Source of the DNA: Crossiella sp. CA-258035
Lineage (GTDB): Bacteria > Actinomycetota > Actinomycetes > Mycobacteriales > Pseudonocardiaceae
Length of the DNA: 64,000 bases
Assembly: GCF_030064675.1 (NCBI RefSeq)
Contig: NZ_CP116413.1
Coordinates: forward strand, 1,707,001 to 1,771,000
Direction of reading: 5' to 3'
Position numbers and translations under genes: made by a program. Of this stretch, positions 52,181 to 62,479 are shown in pieces; the stretch's first letter is position 1; every line of letters begins with the position of its first letter. A model generated the notes under the pieces. That model did not search any database and was not told the origin of the DNA. It saw only the letters and a program-made list of their open reading frames with translations.

Positions 52181-53443
52181 TCACCGCTCCAGCGACGCCA
52201 GCACGTCCTGCCAGCTCAGATAAGCGAAACCGGTGGTCTCCAGTTCCTCGCCAGAGGGACCGGTGGCCACCGGTTTCCGCTCTCCGTCGTGCACCACGAG
52301 CAGTCCGGCCGGATATCCGGGCAGCGGCGTGGTCACCACGGCCGCCCCGTCGGAGTGCTCCACCGAGTCCCGCCCGTGCCCCTCGCGCACCCGGAAGGTG
52401 CCCAGCACCTTGCCGGGCCTGACCCGGTCGTAGACCACGAACCGCGAGTCGCCCTGGCTGGAGGCGACCAGCTGCCCCTTGCCGTCCCCGGCGTCGGCGA
52501 TGGTCAGCCCCTCGGCGTCCGCGGTCAGCCACTTGCCGCCGAAGCCCGGGTCCGGGCCGTCCGGCACGCACTCCTCGGTCTGCTCGTCGTACTTCGCGGG
52601 CACGCCGAACTCGCGCACCCGGTCGATCAGCTCCGGCTGGCCGAAGCCCTTGGTGGACAACGGAATCCGCCAGATGCCGACATCCTCCTGGGCGGCGTAG
52701 AGCACCCGGTGCCGGGAGTCGATCACCATGCCCTCGATCTGCGGCCGCTCACCCGGCTCGGCGCACGGCGTCCAGGTCTTGCCGTCGGGCAGCCGGAAGC
52801 TCGCCGGGATGTCCACAGTGGACAGTTTGCGGACACTGACACCCGCCGCGGTGCGCACCGGGGTGAGCAGGGCCAGCCGGGTCTCGTGGCGGCGGCTGGC
52901 CACCACCAGCGGGACGCCCCGGTCGGTGCCCGCGGCCAGGCCGTAGGCGGTGCGCTGCTCGTCCACCTCGGCCTCGGTCGCGCTGAACACCCTCGGCGTC
53001 TCCGGCGCGGTCACGTCGGTGAGCACCTTGTTCCCGGCCGCCGCGCCGCGCGGGTCGACCCGGTACACCCGCACCCGGTCCCGGCCGCGGTCGCTGACGA
53101 AGGCCAGGTCGCCCAGCAGGTCCACGTTGTTGAACCGGCCCGGCGCGGCCCCTGGCTGTGGCGGCGGTGGCGCGGCCACCAGCTGCAACTGCTTGCCGGC
53201 GAGGTCGAAGACGGCCAGGCCGCCCTCCTTCAGCGTGCCCAGCACCACGCTGTCCGCCGGCCGGGACGGGTGCGTCCAGATCGCCGGGTCGTCGGCGTTG
53301 GCCTTCGGCGGGCGGCCACTGGCGTCGTCGACGAACGGCGGGGTCTGGGCGACGGGGACGACGGTGCCGGGCCGGGCGTTGGCGAGGCCGGGCAGACCGA
53401 GCACGAGCAGGGCGACAACTGGGGGGACCAGCAGGTTGCGCAT
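52181..53443 (-). CDS. Secreted beta-propeller phytase-like protein
   Basis: A 420-residue exported protein with signal peptide (about 1-23). KANADDPAIWTHPSRPADSV, TLKEGGLAVFDLAGKQLQLV, FNNVDLLGDLAFVSDRGRDR and VRVYRVDPR are classic for 3-phytases of the beta-propeller type; DAEGLTIADAGDGKGQLVAS and SSQGDSRFVVYDR follow. The acidic residues that bind calcium are kept (DDPAIW, NNVD, DAEG). It would release phosphate from inositol hexakisphosphate outside the cell. Confidence 0.92.
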   Translation of the reverse strand: MRNLLVPPVVALLVLGLPGLANARPGTVVPVAQTPPFVDDASGRPPKANADDPAIWTHPSRPADSVVLGTLKEGGLAVFDLAGKQLQLVAAPPPPQPGAAPGRFNNVDLLGDLAFVSDRGRDRVRVYRVDPRGAAAGNKVLTDVTAPETPRVFSATEAEVDEQRTAYGLAAGTDRGVPLVVASRRHETRLALLTPVRTAAGVSVRKLSTVDIPASFRLPDGKTWTPCAEPGERPQIEGMVIDSRHRVLYAAQEDVGIWRIPLSTKGFGQPELIDRVREFGVPAKYDEQTEECVPDGPDPGFGGKWLTADAEGLTIADAGDGKGQLVASSQGDSRFVVYDRVRPGKVLGTFRVREGHGRDSVEHSDGAAVVTTPLPGYPAGLLVVHDGERKPVATGPSGEELETTGFAYLSWQDVLASLER

Positions 53444-53550
53444 GGCTCAACCCTGGCGGTCACAGGTGAACGCGAACAGTCTTTCAGGTCACTATCCCCT
53501 GGGCGGAATAGCGGCAGGGGAGGACAGTGTTGGCCAGAGCAGAAGTGTCG

Positions 53551-53676
53551 TGCGCTCCGGGGTCGGTGAAAATCCGAGCCGGCGGTGAAAGCCCGCGACC
53601 CGCCGGCAGCCAGCCGGCGGTTGACACGGTGAAAATCCGTGGCCGACGGTGACAGTCCGGATGGGAGGCAGCGCAC
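53551..53676 (+). ncRNA. FMN riboswitch (RFN element)
   Basis: The conserved core is plain: CCGGGGTCGGTGAAAATCCG, then CCGGCGGTGA and AGCCCGCGACCC, a variable arm, then GGTGAAAATCCGTGGCCGAC, then GGTGACAGTCCGGATGGGAG. P1 is formed by GTGCGCT (53551-53557) and AGCGCAC (53670-53676). FMN binding should reduce expression of the transporter gene 98 bases downstream. Confidence 0.96.
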
Positions 53677-53694
53677 GCGCGCCCGCGTGCGCTG
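53669..53694 (+). promoter_or_regulatory. Expression-platform hairpin of the FMN riboswitch
   Basis: CAGCGCACGCG (53669-53679) pairs perfectly with CGCGTGCGCTG (53684-53694). Its left arm includes the 3' strand of riboswitch P1, so P1 and this hairpin exclude each other. A further GC-rich hairpin (AGGCCCC/GGGGCCT, about 53742-53756) lies just before the ribosome binding site. Confidence 0.75.
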
Positions 53695-53773
53695 ACGTCT
53701 GAGTCCGCACGCCGGTGTCGCGTCGCCGTTCCCAGAAACAGGCCCCGGGGGCCTGGACTGTGGGGAGAGGCAG

Positions 53774-54409
53774 ATGCGGTTCCTGATGGACCACGGGTTC
53801 GAGTTCTTCGGCCAACGGGTCGCCTACGCCGAGCTGATCGGCCAACTGGGCGCGCTGGCCGTGGTCTTCCTGGCCCAGCGCCGCACCCTGTGGACCTGGC
53901 CGGTGCAGATCGTCACCGCGGTGCTGCTGTTCAGCGTCTACCTCTCCGCCCAGCTCGGCGGCCTGGCCACCCGGCAGGTCGCGGTGCTGGCCATCGCGCT
54001 CTACGGCTGGTGGGCCTGGACCCGCCGCCGGGACCCGGTCTTCGGCGTCGCGGTGCGCGCGGCCACCACCACCGAACGCCTGGTGATGCTCGGCCTGATG
54101 CTCGTCGGCACCACCGGTTTCGCGCTGCTGCTGGACGCGCTGGACGCCTCCTGGGCGCCGTGGCCGGACGCCTGGATCTTCATCGGCACCCTGGTCGCCT
54201 ACGGCGCGCAGGCCTACGGGCTGGTCGAGTTCTGGCTGGTGTGGCTGGCCGTGGACGCGGTCGGCGTGCCCTTGCAGCTGATGTCGGGACTGTGGTTCTC
54301 CGCGCTGGTCTACCTCGTGTTCGCGGTGCTGGTGATCCGCGGCTGGCAGGACTGGAACCGCACCGCGGCCGCCGCCCGGCAACGAATGACGGTTGACACC
54401 GCCAGGTGA
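53774..54409 (+). CDS. ribM: PnuC-type vitamin transporter, probably riboflavin (RibM/PnuX)
   Basis: A 211-residue membrane protein with about seven helices. LWTWPVQIVTAVLLFSVYLS, ALYGWWAWTRR (the conserved WxxW/YGWWxW) and LVEFWLVWLAVDAVGVPLQL are PnuC-family signatures. The family usually takes up nicotinamide riboside, but control by an FMN riboswitch marks the riboflavin-carrying RibM branch known from Corynebacterium and Streptomyces. The start has GGGGAGAGG 4 nt upstream. Confidence 0.9.
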   Translation: MRFLMDHGFEFFGQRVAYAELIGQLGALAVVFLAQRRTLWTWPVQIVTAVLLFSVYLSAQLGGLATRQVAVLAIALYGWWAWTRRRDPVFGVAVRAATTTERLVMLGLMLVGTTGFALLLDALDASWAPWPDAWIFIGTLVAYGAQAYGLVEFWLVWLAVDAVGVPLQLMSGLWFSALVYLVFAVLVIRGWQDWNRTAAAARQRMTVDTAR

Positions 54410-54469
54410 CGGTGATGGGTTCGGGCCGGGGCTCACTGGGGGCCTCACCCGAACCCACCGAGGAGTCAC

Positions 54470-55723
54470 GTGCGTCGACTCATCGCCCTGGCCGCGCTGA
54501 CCACAGCCGCCCTTGGCCTCGTCGTACCCGCCGCAACCGCGGCGCCCGCCCCGCCGCGCACCGGCTTCGAGCAGACCAACGGCGCCAGCTGGACCGGCCT
54601 GGACGAGGAGCAGGCATTCCTCGCCGCCGTGGACAAGGCCAGCCGCCACACCGCCGTCTCCCGCATCGGCGAGAGCGTGCAGGGCCGCCCGATCAACCTG
54701 GTCCGGGTCGGTCCCGCGCACGCCATCAGCACCGTGCTGTTCATCTGCTCCCAGCACGGCGACGAGCCCTCCGGCCGCGAGGGCTGCCTGAGCAAGCTGC
54801 GCGACCTGGCCTTCCAGCGCCCGGACCCCAAGGTGCGCTACCTGTTCGTGCCCACCGCCAACCCGGACGGCCGGGCCGCGGACACCCGCACCAACGCCAA
54901 GGGCGTGGACATCAACCGCGACCACCTGCTGCTGGTCTCCCCGGAGGCGAAGGCACTGGCGAAGGTGATCAAGGACTACCGCCCGGAGGTCATCCACGAC
55001 CTGCACGAGTACGGCGCCACGCCCAAGGTCTACGACAAGGACGTGCTGTACCTGTGGTCCCGCAACCTCAACGTGGACGGCCACCTGCACGACGAATCGG
55101 TCGCGCTGTCCAAGGACTACGCCAAGCCGCACGTGGAGCGCGCGGGCCAGAGCACCGGCGAGTACGGCATCTGGACCGACCCGGTCACCGGCAAGCCGAT
55201 CCGCCAGGTCGCCGGTGACGGCCAGGAACGCATCCTGCGCAACACCGCGGGCCTCAAGCACGCGGTCGGCATGCTGCTGGAGACCAAGGTGGACGCCAAG
55301 GACCCGGCCGAGGCCGCCGATCCAGCGCTCAACCAGCGCCGCCGGGTGCAGGGTCAGCTGGCCGCGGTCGCGGGCACCCTCAAGCTGGTCGCCGACCGGT
55401 GGGTGTCGATCCAGCTCGCGGTGGCCAAGAGCAGGCTGGCCGCGGTGCTCGGCCAGGGCCCGGTCTACTTCGGCGGCGCGGACAACGAGCCGGCCAAGCC
55501 CGAGGACGTGGACAAGAACCCGGCCTGCGGGTACCGGCTGACCGCCGAGCAGTTCGCCGCGCACCGCGAGGTGCTGGGCCTGCACGGCATCTTCTCGGTG
55601 TCGGCGCCCGGCGGCCGGATCGTGCCGCGCCACCAGGAAGCCGGCAAGCTGGTCCCACTGCTGCTGGACCCGCGCGCGGACTTCGGCCTGGTGAAGACCG
55701 CGCCCGCGCCGCACTGCGTCTGA
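54470..55723 (+). CDS. Secreted M14 zinc carboxypeptidase
   Basis: A 417-residue exported enzyme. Signal peptide about 1-25. FICSQHGDEPSGREGCLSKL holds the HxxE zinc residues, TANPDGRAADTRTNAKGVDI followed by NRDH the substrate-binding Asn-Arg, and VIHDLHEYG the third zinc His. The middle and C-terminal part are longer than in simple carboxypeptidase A domains. It removes C-terminal residues of peptides or acts on cell-wall peptides. GTG 54470 has AGGAG 5 nt upstream. Confidence 0.9.
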   Translation: MRRLIALAALTTAALGLVVPAATAAPAPPRTGFEQTNGASWTGLDEEQAFLAAVDKASRHTAVSRIGESVQGRPINLVRVGPAHAISTVLFICSQHGDEPSGREGCLSKLRDLAFQRPDPKVRYLFVPTANPDGRAADTRTNAKGVDINRDHLLLVSPEAKALAKVIKDYRPEVIHDLHEYGATPKVYDKDVLYLWSRNLNVDGHLHDESVALSKDYAKPHVERAGQSTGEYGIWTDPVTGKPIRQVAGDGQERILRNTAGLKHAVGMLLETKVDAKDPAEAADPALNQRRRVQGQLAAVAGTLKLVADRWVSIQLAVAKSRLAAVLGQGPVYFGGADNEPAKPEDVDKNPACGYRLTAEQFAAHREVLGLHGIFSVSAPGGRIVPRHQEAGKLVPLLLDPRADFGLVKTAPAPHCV

Positions 55724-55740
55724 GCTGACCCGCACAACGA

Positions 55741-55772
55741 GAAGGGGCTCCCCACCACCGGGGAGCCCCTTC
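55741..55772. terminator. Bidirectional terminator between convergent genes
   Basis: GAAGGGGCTCCCC (55741-55753) pairs with GGGGAGCCCCTTC (55760-55772) around ACCACC. It lies 18 bases after the carboxypeptidase stop and 12 bases before the end of aceE on the other strand, so it can serve both. Confidence 0.9.
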
Positions 55773-55783
55773 TTCGCGTTCGC

Positions 55784-58552
<2,769 letters not shown>

Positions 58553-58665
58553 GGGTTCTCCTCGCCATGCTTCGTCGTCAGTTTCGGGGCAGCCTTTCTC
58601 GGCCACGCGGTGTCAGGTGAGCATCCCACGCGTTGGCGCTGCCGTGTCATCGTCCCCCATCCTTA

Positions 58666-58681
58666 CGCGTGCGCGCACGCG
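58666..58681. repeat. 16-bp perfect palindrome upstream of aceE
   Basis: CGCGTGCGCGCACGCG reads the same on both strands. It lies about 115 bases before the aceE start and could be an operator or a Z-DNA-prone alternating purine-pyrimidine tract. Confidence 0.7.
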
Positions 58682-58690
58682 CGTCACCGC

Positions 58691-58702
58691 TACCGGCCGG
58701 TA
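58691..58702. repeat. 12-bp perfect palindrome upstream of aceE
   Basis: TACCGGCCGGTA is a perfect palindrome, nine bases from the first one. Its TACCGG...CCGGTA halves are typical of TetR- or GntR-type operator sites, so it is a candidate regulatory site. Confidence 0.6.
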
Positions 58703-58884
58703 ACTGTCAATAGTCCGATCGAGGGCAGCCAGATGCCGCCAGTTGGGAAGCCATTCCGGCGTGTCCCGCCTCGTGCAGTTGCGCAGGTGGCCACTCGCAG
58801 TGTTCGCTAGCCGGGATCGGTTGGACACACCAGTGCGGCGGCCGTACGGCTTGCCGCACTCGCGTAGTTGGAGGAGTGACACTC

Positions 58885-59316
58885 GTGGTCGCCGCGGAAG
58901 GCGCTGAAAAGGTCGGCGTCGCCGAGAGGCTCGGTATTGAGCCGGACATGGTGGTCCAGGAACTCGGCTGGGACGAGGATGTCGATGACGACATCCGCGC
59001 CGCCGTGGAGGAGCGCTGTGGAGGCGAACTCCTCGACGAGGACGCGCAGGAAGTCATCGACGTGGTGCTGTACTGGTGGCGGGAGGGTGACGGTGATCTC
59101 ACCGACGACCTCGTCGACGCCATCACACCACTCGCCGACGAGGGCGTGATCTGGCTGCTGACACCCAAGACCGGAAAGCCGGGCTACGTGGAGCCGAGTG
59201 ACGTCGGCGACGCGTCCAGCACGGCAGGACTGTCCGTCACCTCGACACTGTCGGTGTCGGAGGGCTGGACGGCCACCCGGCTGGTCGGCGCTCGGGCCGG
59301 GAAGCCCAAGCGCTGA
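58885..59316 (+). CDS. DUF3052 family protein
   Basis: A 143-residue acidic protein of the actinobacterial DUF3052 family: ERLGIEPDMVVQELGWDEDV, DDDIRAAVEERCGGELLDED, EVIDVVLYWWREGDGDLTDD and LADEGVIWLLTPKTGKPGYV are the conserved blocks. Cytoplasmic; function not established. GTG 58885 is preferred because GGAGGA lies 9 nt upstream; GTG 58876 directly touches that sequence. It is divergent from aceE. Confidence 0.9.
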   Translation: MVAAEGAEKVGVAERLGIEPDMVVQELGWDEDVDDDIRAAVEERCGGELLDEDAQEVIDVVLYWWREGDGDLTDDLVDAITPLADEGVIWLLTPKTGKPGYVEPSDVGDASSTAGLSVTSTLSVSEGWTATRLVGARAGKPKR

Positions 59317-59391
59317 GACCAAGTCTGTGAGTTCTCCCTGAGGGTCTAGGCTGGCTCGCTGAAGCCAGCCAGACTCCCAGGAGAGTGCTCG

Positions 59392-59856
59392 ATGACGATC
59401 GAGGTCGGTACGCAGGCCCCGGACTTCACGCTGCCGGACAGCAACAAGGAGAAGGTCACCCTCTCCTCGTTCCGCGGCGAGAAGAACGTCCTGCTCGTGT
59501 TCTACCCCTTCGCGTTCAGCGGCATCTGCACCGGTGAGCTGTGCCAGGTCCGGGACGAGATCGGCGACTACCAGAACGACGCCGTGCAGGTGATCGGTGT
59601 GTCCGTGGACACCCCGTTCAGCCTCAAGGCGTGGGCGGCGCAGGAGGGCTACACCTTCCCGCTGCTGTCCGACTTCTGGCCGCACGGCGAGGTCGCCAAG
59701 TCCTACGGCGTCTTCAACGACACCGCCGGCTTCGCCGTCCGCGGCACCTTCCTGATCGACAAGGACGGCATCGTCCGCTTCGCCGAGGTCAACGGCCCCG
59801 GCGAAGCCCGTGACCAGTCCGCGTGGAAGAAGGCGCTGACCGAGCTGGCCAGCTGA
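59392..59856 (+). CDS. ahpE: AhpE-type peroxiredoxin
   Basis: A 154-residue peroxiredoxin. APDFTLPDSNKEKVTLSSFR, then FYPFAFSGICTGELCQVRDE holds the peroxidatic Cys after the PxxxT/S-type loop, then GVSVDTPFSLKAWA and RGTFLIDKDGIVRFAEV. It reduces peroxides in the cytoplasm. A second Cys lies five residues after the first (C-x4-C), the spacing of resolving Cys in PrxQ/BCP proteins; M. tuberculosis AhpE has Asp there. GTGCTCG separates AGGAGA from the ATG. Confidence 0.93.
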   Translation: MTIEVGTQAPDFTLPDSNKEKVTLSSFRGEKNVLLVFYPFAFSGICTGELCQVRDEIGDYQNDAVQVIGVSVDTPFSLKAWAAQEGYTFPLLSDFWPHGEVAKSYGVFNDTAGFAVRGTFLIDKDGIVRFAEVNGPGEARDQSAWKKALTELAS

Positions 59857-59905
59857 ACCGCAAGATCGCGCAGCGCCCCGGGCGGTACGCTCGGGGCCGC
59901 TGCGG

Positions 59906-59980
59906 GGGCGCATAGCTCAGTGGGAGAGCACTCGCCTTACAAGCGAGGGGTCGTTGGTTCGAAACCAACTGTGCCCACCA
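59906..59980 (+). tRNA. tRNA-Val (anticodon TAC)
   Basis: A complete cloverleaf of 75 bases with encoded CCA. Acceptor GGGCGCA pairs with TGTGCCC (one G-U); D arm GCTC...GAGC; anticodon stem CTCGC/GCGAG with loop CTTACAA, anticodon TAC; T arm GTTGG/CCAAC with TTCGAAA loop. It follows the peroxiredoxin gene by 49 bases and is followed by a strong hairpin. Confidence 0.97.
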
Positions 59981-60001
59981 GGTAGCACCGCTCGACGCCG
60001 G

Positions 60002-60048
60002 ACAGGCCCGGGTCACGTGACGTCAGTCGTCACGAGACCCGGGCCTGT
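60002..60048 (+). terminator. Long hairpin terminator after tRNA-Val
   Basis: ACAGGCCCGGGTC (60002-60014) pairs with GACCCGGGCCTGT (60036-60048). Inside, after one A-A mismatch, CGTGACG pairs with CGTCACG around TCAGT. TTCTTGTCT follows. It should end the tRNA transcript. Confidence 0.9.
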
Positions 60049-60500
60049 TCTTGTCTGCTGGTCCGCGCGCGGAATCCCGGTGGATTCATCCGCCAGTTCT
60101 CGTTGACCCATTGGCAATGCTTGTCCAATCATCAACCAATGCGGCGGTGCTCCGCTGATTGGGTGGCGGACCGCTCGTCGTGCCGGGGAGGCAACTCGGC
60201 GCAGCCGAACCTGTTTCTTGGGGCTGGTGCTGAACATCGCTGCACGTTCGTCTTTGTTCATTCTGCTGACCGGCTGCCTGACCTGCGTAAACACCCGATC
60301 TGGTGATGCTTGCGAGTGCTTGCGCGGCTACCGTGTTTGGTATCCGGCATTCGGGTGGTCCTCTTGCCTGAGTGGCAAGAAATGCCCGGTATTGGATGGC
60401 GGAACGCCGGAATTCGGCCATGATGACGACTACTGCGAGAACCCGGGGAGCTAGGTGTCCGCTCCCGAGAGCGCACCCCGGGGTAGCGGTTCCCAAGATC
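60049..60500. other. Gene-poor intergenic region
   Basis: About 450 bases with lower G+C than the coding parts. A short Cys-rich frame (60218-60454) has no ribosome binding site and no family resemblance, so I do not call it a gene. Nothing else is supported. Confidence 0.5.
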
Positions 60501-60543
60501 ACGCATTGCTGTCCGCAATGCGTACAGCGCATGTTGCATGCGC
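60501..60543. promoter_or_regulatory. Two adjacent inverted repeats, candidate operators
   Basis: ACGCATTGC (60501-60509) and GCAATGCGT (60515-60523) form a 9-bp inverted repeat with a 5-base spacer. Three bases later GCGCATG (60527-60533) and CATGCGC (60537-60543) form a 7-bp one with a 3-base spacer. Both lie just before AAGGAG and the start of the small membrane protein gene, with a helix-turn-helix gene next. Confidence 0.6.
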
Positions 60544-60563
60544 CGGAAAGGAGTAATTCGATC

Positions 60564-60776
60564 ATGATCGCACCACTGCCAGTCCCGTGGCCCGCCCCGA
60601 CGCCGCCGTTGGGCCTGCTGACCTGGCTGATCGCCCTGGCCGGCACCTCGGTGCTGTCGGCGCTCGGCGCCACGCCGGTCACCGCGGCGACCATCGTGAT
60701 CGCGCTCGGCGGGCTGTGCGCGGAGCTGGCCCAGCGGTTCGGACCGGACCCGGCCACGGTTTCCCCCCGGCGCTGA
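60564..60776 (+). CDS. Small membrane protein
   Basis: A 70-residue protein from ATG 60564 with AAGGAG 11 nt upstream. One or two hydrophobic stretches (GLLTWLIALAGTSVLSALGA; AATIVIALGGLCAELAQRFG) fill most of it, flanked by prolines. Not recognised. The next gene starts 27 bases on, so they are probably co-transcribed. Confidence 0.65.
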   Translation: MIAPLPVPWPAPTPPLGLLTWLIALAGTSVLSALGATPVTAATIVIALGGLCAELAQRFGPDPATVSPRR

Positions 60777-60802
60777 CCAGGACAGAAAGATCCGTACCCG
60801 AG

Positions 60803-61861
60803 ATGACGAACAACGCCACCCCGAATGGCGGGCAGGCGCAACCCATCGGCTCCCGTGAGCTGGGGTTGCTGCTTCAACGAGTGCGCAGCCGGGCCCAGGT
60901 CGACACCGGCGTGGTCGCCGACTTCGCCGACACCTCGGTCCAGATCATCGACGACATCGAGTTCGGCGTGGCGGCGCCGACCTGGCGAGTGCTGGAGGCC
61001 TACTTCGACCTGGTGCCGGACGAGGACGCGCTCCGCCAGCAGGTCGGCGACCTGTTCCGCGGCAGCGCGGAGCCCGCGGGCGCACCGGATCAGGCCGGGA
61101 CCGGACTGGCGAAGATCGAGGCCGAGTTCGAGGCCTTGTACCTGCGCAACTACCGGAAGGACATCGAGCGCCCGGACAACTTCAGCGCGCCCGCGCCCCG
61201 CCTGGACGCCGAGACCGAGCAGGCCGAGGCGATCCGGTCCAGGGTCGCCGAGGTGCGCAGGCTCAGCGGCCGGATCGCCCCGCCGATGGAGCCCAGGACC
61301 AACGTCGCCACCTGGCCGCGGCCGGAGTCCGTGCGCAGCGTCGAGCAGTTCCGCGCGGCCATGATGGCGATCAAGAAAGCGGTCGGGGTGAGCTTCCGGG
61401 ACCTGGAACTGCGGGCCACGGTCGCCGGCTACCCGGTGGCCTTCACCACCATCCGCAGCCACTGCGTCCCGGCGAAGTCCCCCAAGGACCTGAGGCTGCC
61501 CAAGGACCAGCACCTGATGGGCATGCTGACCGCCTTCGGCGCCCCACCACCGCTGATCGACGACTGGATCACGGTCCGCCAGACCCTGGCCCAGCTGCCC
61601 GCAGGCGAGATCGTGACAGCGGACCCGGCCGAACTCGACCAGCACCAGCCCGGCCTGCCGCCTGTGCCCCGGAACCCGGCGGGAATGCTCGAACGCGGCG
61701 GACCGTCCACACCGATGGAGCTGACCACCACCGCGCCACCGGCCTCCAGTCCGCCCGCGCGACATGCCCGGCCCAACCCAGACCTACCCGCGCCAACCTG
61801 GTCTGGGGCCTGGGCGGTCTGCTGGTCGGGATCCTGCTCGCCGTGCTGGTGCTGTCGATGA
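60803..61861 (+). CDS. Helix-turn-helix protein with apparent C-terminal frameshift
   Basis: A 352-residue reading frame. Residues about 14-70 are an Xre-like helix-turn-helix (SRELGLLLQRVRSRAQVDTG; VVADFADTSVQIIDDIEFG). The middle is helical and soluble; the last 60 are Pro/Thr-rich. The final residues in this frame (WSGAWAVCWSGSCSPCWCCR) look out of frame: in the -1 frame the same DNA reads NLVWGLGGLLVGILLAVLVL then SMRW and a stop at 61867-61869, a good membrane anchor with basic residues before it. So a -1 shift, a base error or a recent mutation lies near 61750-61800. The native form is probably a membrane-anchored DNA-binding or sensor protein. Confidence 0.72.
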   Translation: MTNNATPNGGQAQPIGSRELGLLLQRVRSRAQVDTGVVADFADTSVQIIDDIEFGVAAPTWRVLEAYFDLVPDEDALRQQVGDLFRGSAEPAGAPDQAGTGLAKIEAEFEALYLRNYRKDIERPDNFSAPAPRLDAETEQAEAIRSRVAEVRRLSGRIAPPMEPRTNVATWPRPESVRSVEQFRAAMMAIKKAVGVSFRDLELRATVAGYPVAFTTIRSHCVPAKSPKDLRLPKDQHLMGMLTAFGAPPPLIDDWITVRQTLAQLPAGEIVTADPAELDQHQPGLPPVPRNPAGMLERGGPSTPMELTTTAPPASSPPARHARPNPDLPAPTWSGAWAVCWSGSCSPCWCCR

Positions 61862-61869
61862 GGTGGTGA
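61750..61869 (+). other. Shifted-frame membrane anchor of the helix-turn-helix gene
   Basis: In the -1 frame relative to the gene at 60803 this stretch encodes RPTRANLVWGLGGLLVGILL and onwards to a stop at 61867-61869. It is strongly hydrophobic with basic residues on the cytoplasmic side, typical of a single C-terminal helix. Confidence 0.6.
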
Positions 61870-62111
61870 TCCGCTGGGGCCGGCTCCCGGCGGGCCGGTC
61901 CCAGCACCTGCCCTGCTGACAAGGAAACGGAGATTTTCGCTGGTCGGAGCCTCTATTGTGGATTCGTCTCGTGCTGTCTCCGGAACTGATAGCCGCCATT
62001 CGGGTGATGTGATCGCGAATACGTGTGGATCAGTGGGGAAGCGGTCGTGACGTCGCTGTGATCGCGTTACTGTCCGTTGGGGAGATTTGCCAGGGGACGG
62101 GGGGATTTGCC

Positions 62112-62477
62112 ATGGGGCCTCGCGATGCGAAGGCGACGATCGACTTCGGCGGGGGCACGAAGTTCACGGTCGATGTGGCGCAGCTGGACAACCTGATCAA
62201 GGGGCTGACGGAGGCCAGGGACAAGGTCAACGCCATCGATCTGATGGCGCGGGAGACCAACCGGATGGCGAACGCGCCCAGCGAAGAGCAGTACAGCCAG
62301 AACGCGATCAAGCAGATCATCGAGCGCACCATCTCCGACCGGGATGGCACGCACACCAAAGCCAACCGGGCGTATCACGCCGCCCTGGATACGATGATCC
62401 AGAAGCTGAAGTCGGCCCGTGACCAGTATGCCGGGACCGAAGGCGTCAACCAGAACAAGCTGAAGCCAGGGGGCTGA
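62112..62477 (+). CDS. Small helical protein of a type VII secretion-like gene set
   Basis: A 121-residue protein from ATG 62112 with a GGGGGGA ribosome binding site; an upstream in-frame start would add 29 unlikely residues. It is polar and mainly helical (VDVAQLDNLIKGLTEARDKV; RAYHAALDTMIQKLKSARDQ), with the size and helix-hairpin look of WXG100/PE-like partners, though the WXG turn itself is not seen. It precedes a DUF3558 lipoprotein and a WXG protein. Confidence 0.7.
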   Translation: MGPRDAKATIDFGGGTKFTVDVAQLDNLIKGLTEARDKVNAIDLMARETNRMANAPSEEQYSQNAIKQIIERTISDRDGTHTKANRAYHAALDTMIQKLKSARDQYAGTEGVNQNKLKPGG

Positions 62478-62479
62478 TT

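Larger units (their letters stand above)
58553..58884. promoter_or_regulatory. Divergent promoter region of aceE and the DUF3052 gene
   Basis: A gene-free stretch of about 330 bases between divergent genes. It holds two perfect palindromes: CGCGTGCGCGCACGCG (58666-58681) and TACCGGCCGGTA (58691-58702). No other gene is supported. GGAGGA at 58870-58875 is the ribosome binding site of the DUF3052 gene. Confidence 0.6.

Noticed and set aside
60218-60454. A 78-residue Cys-rich frame
   Set aside because: It has no ribosome binding site, weak composition support and no recognised pattern.
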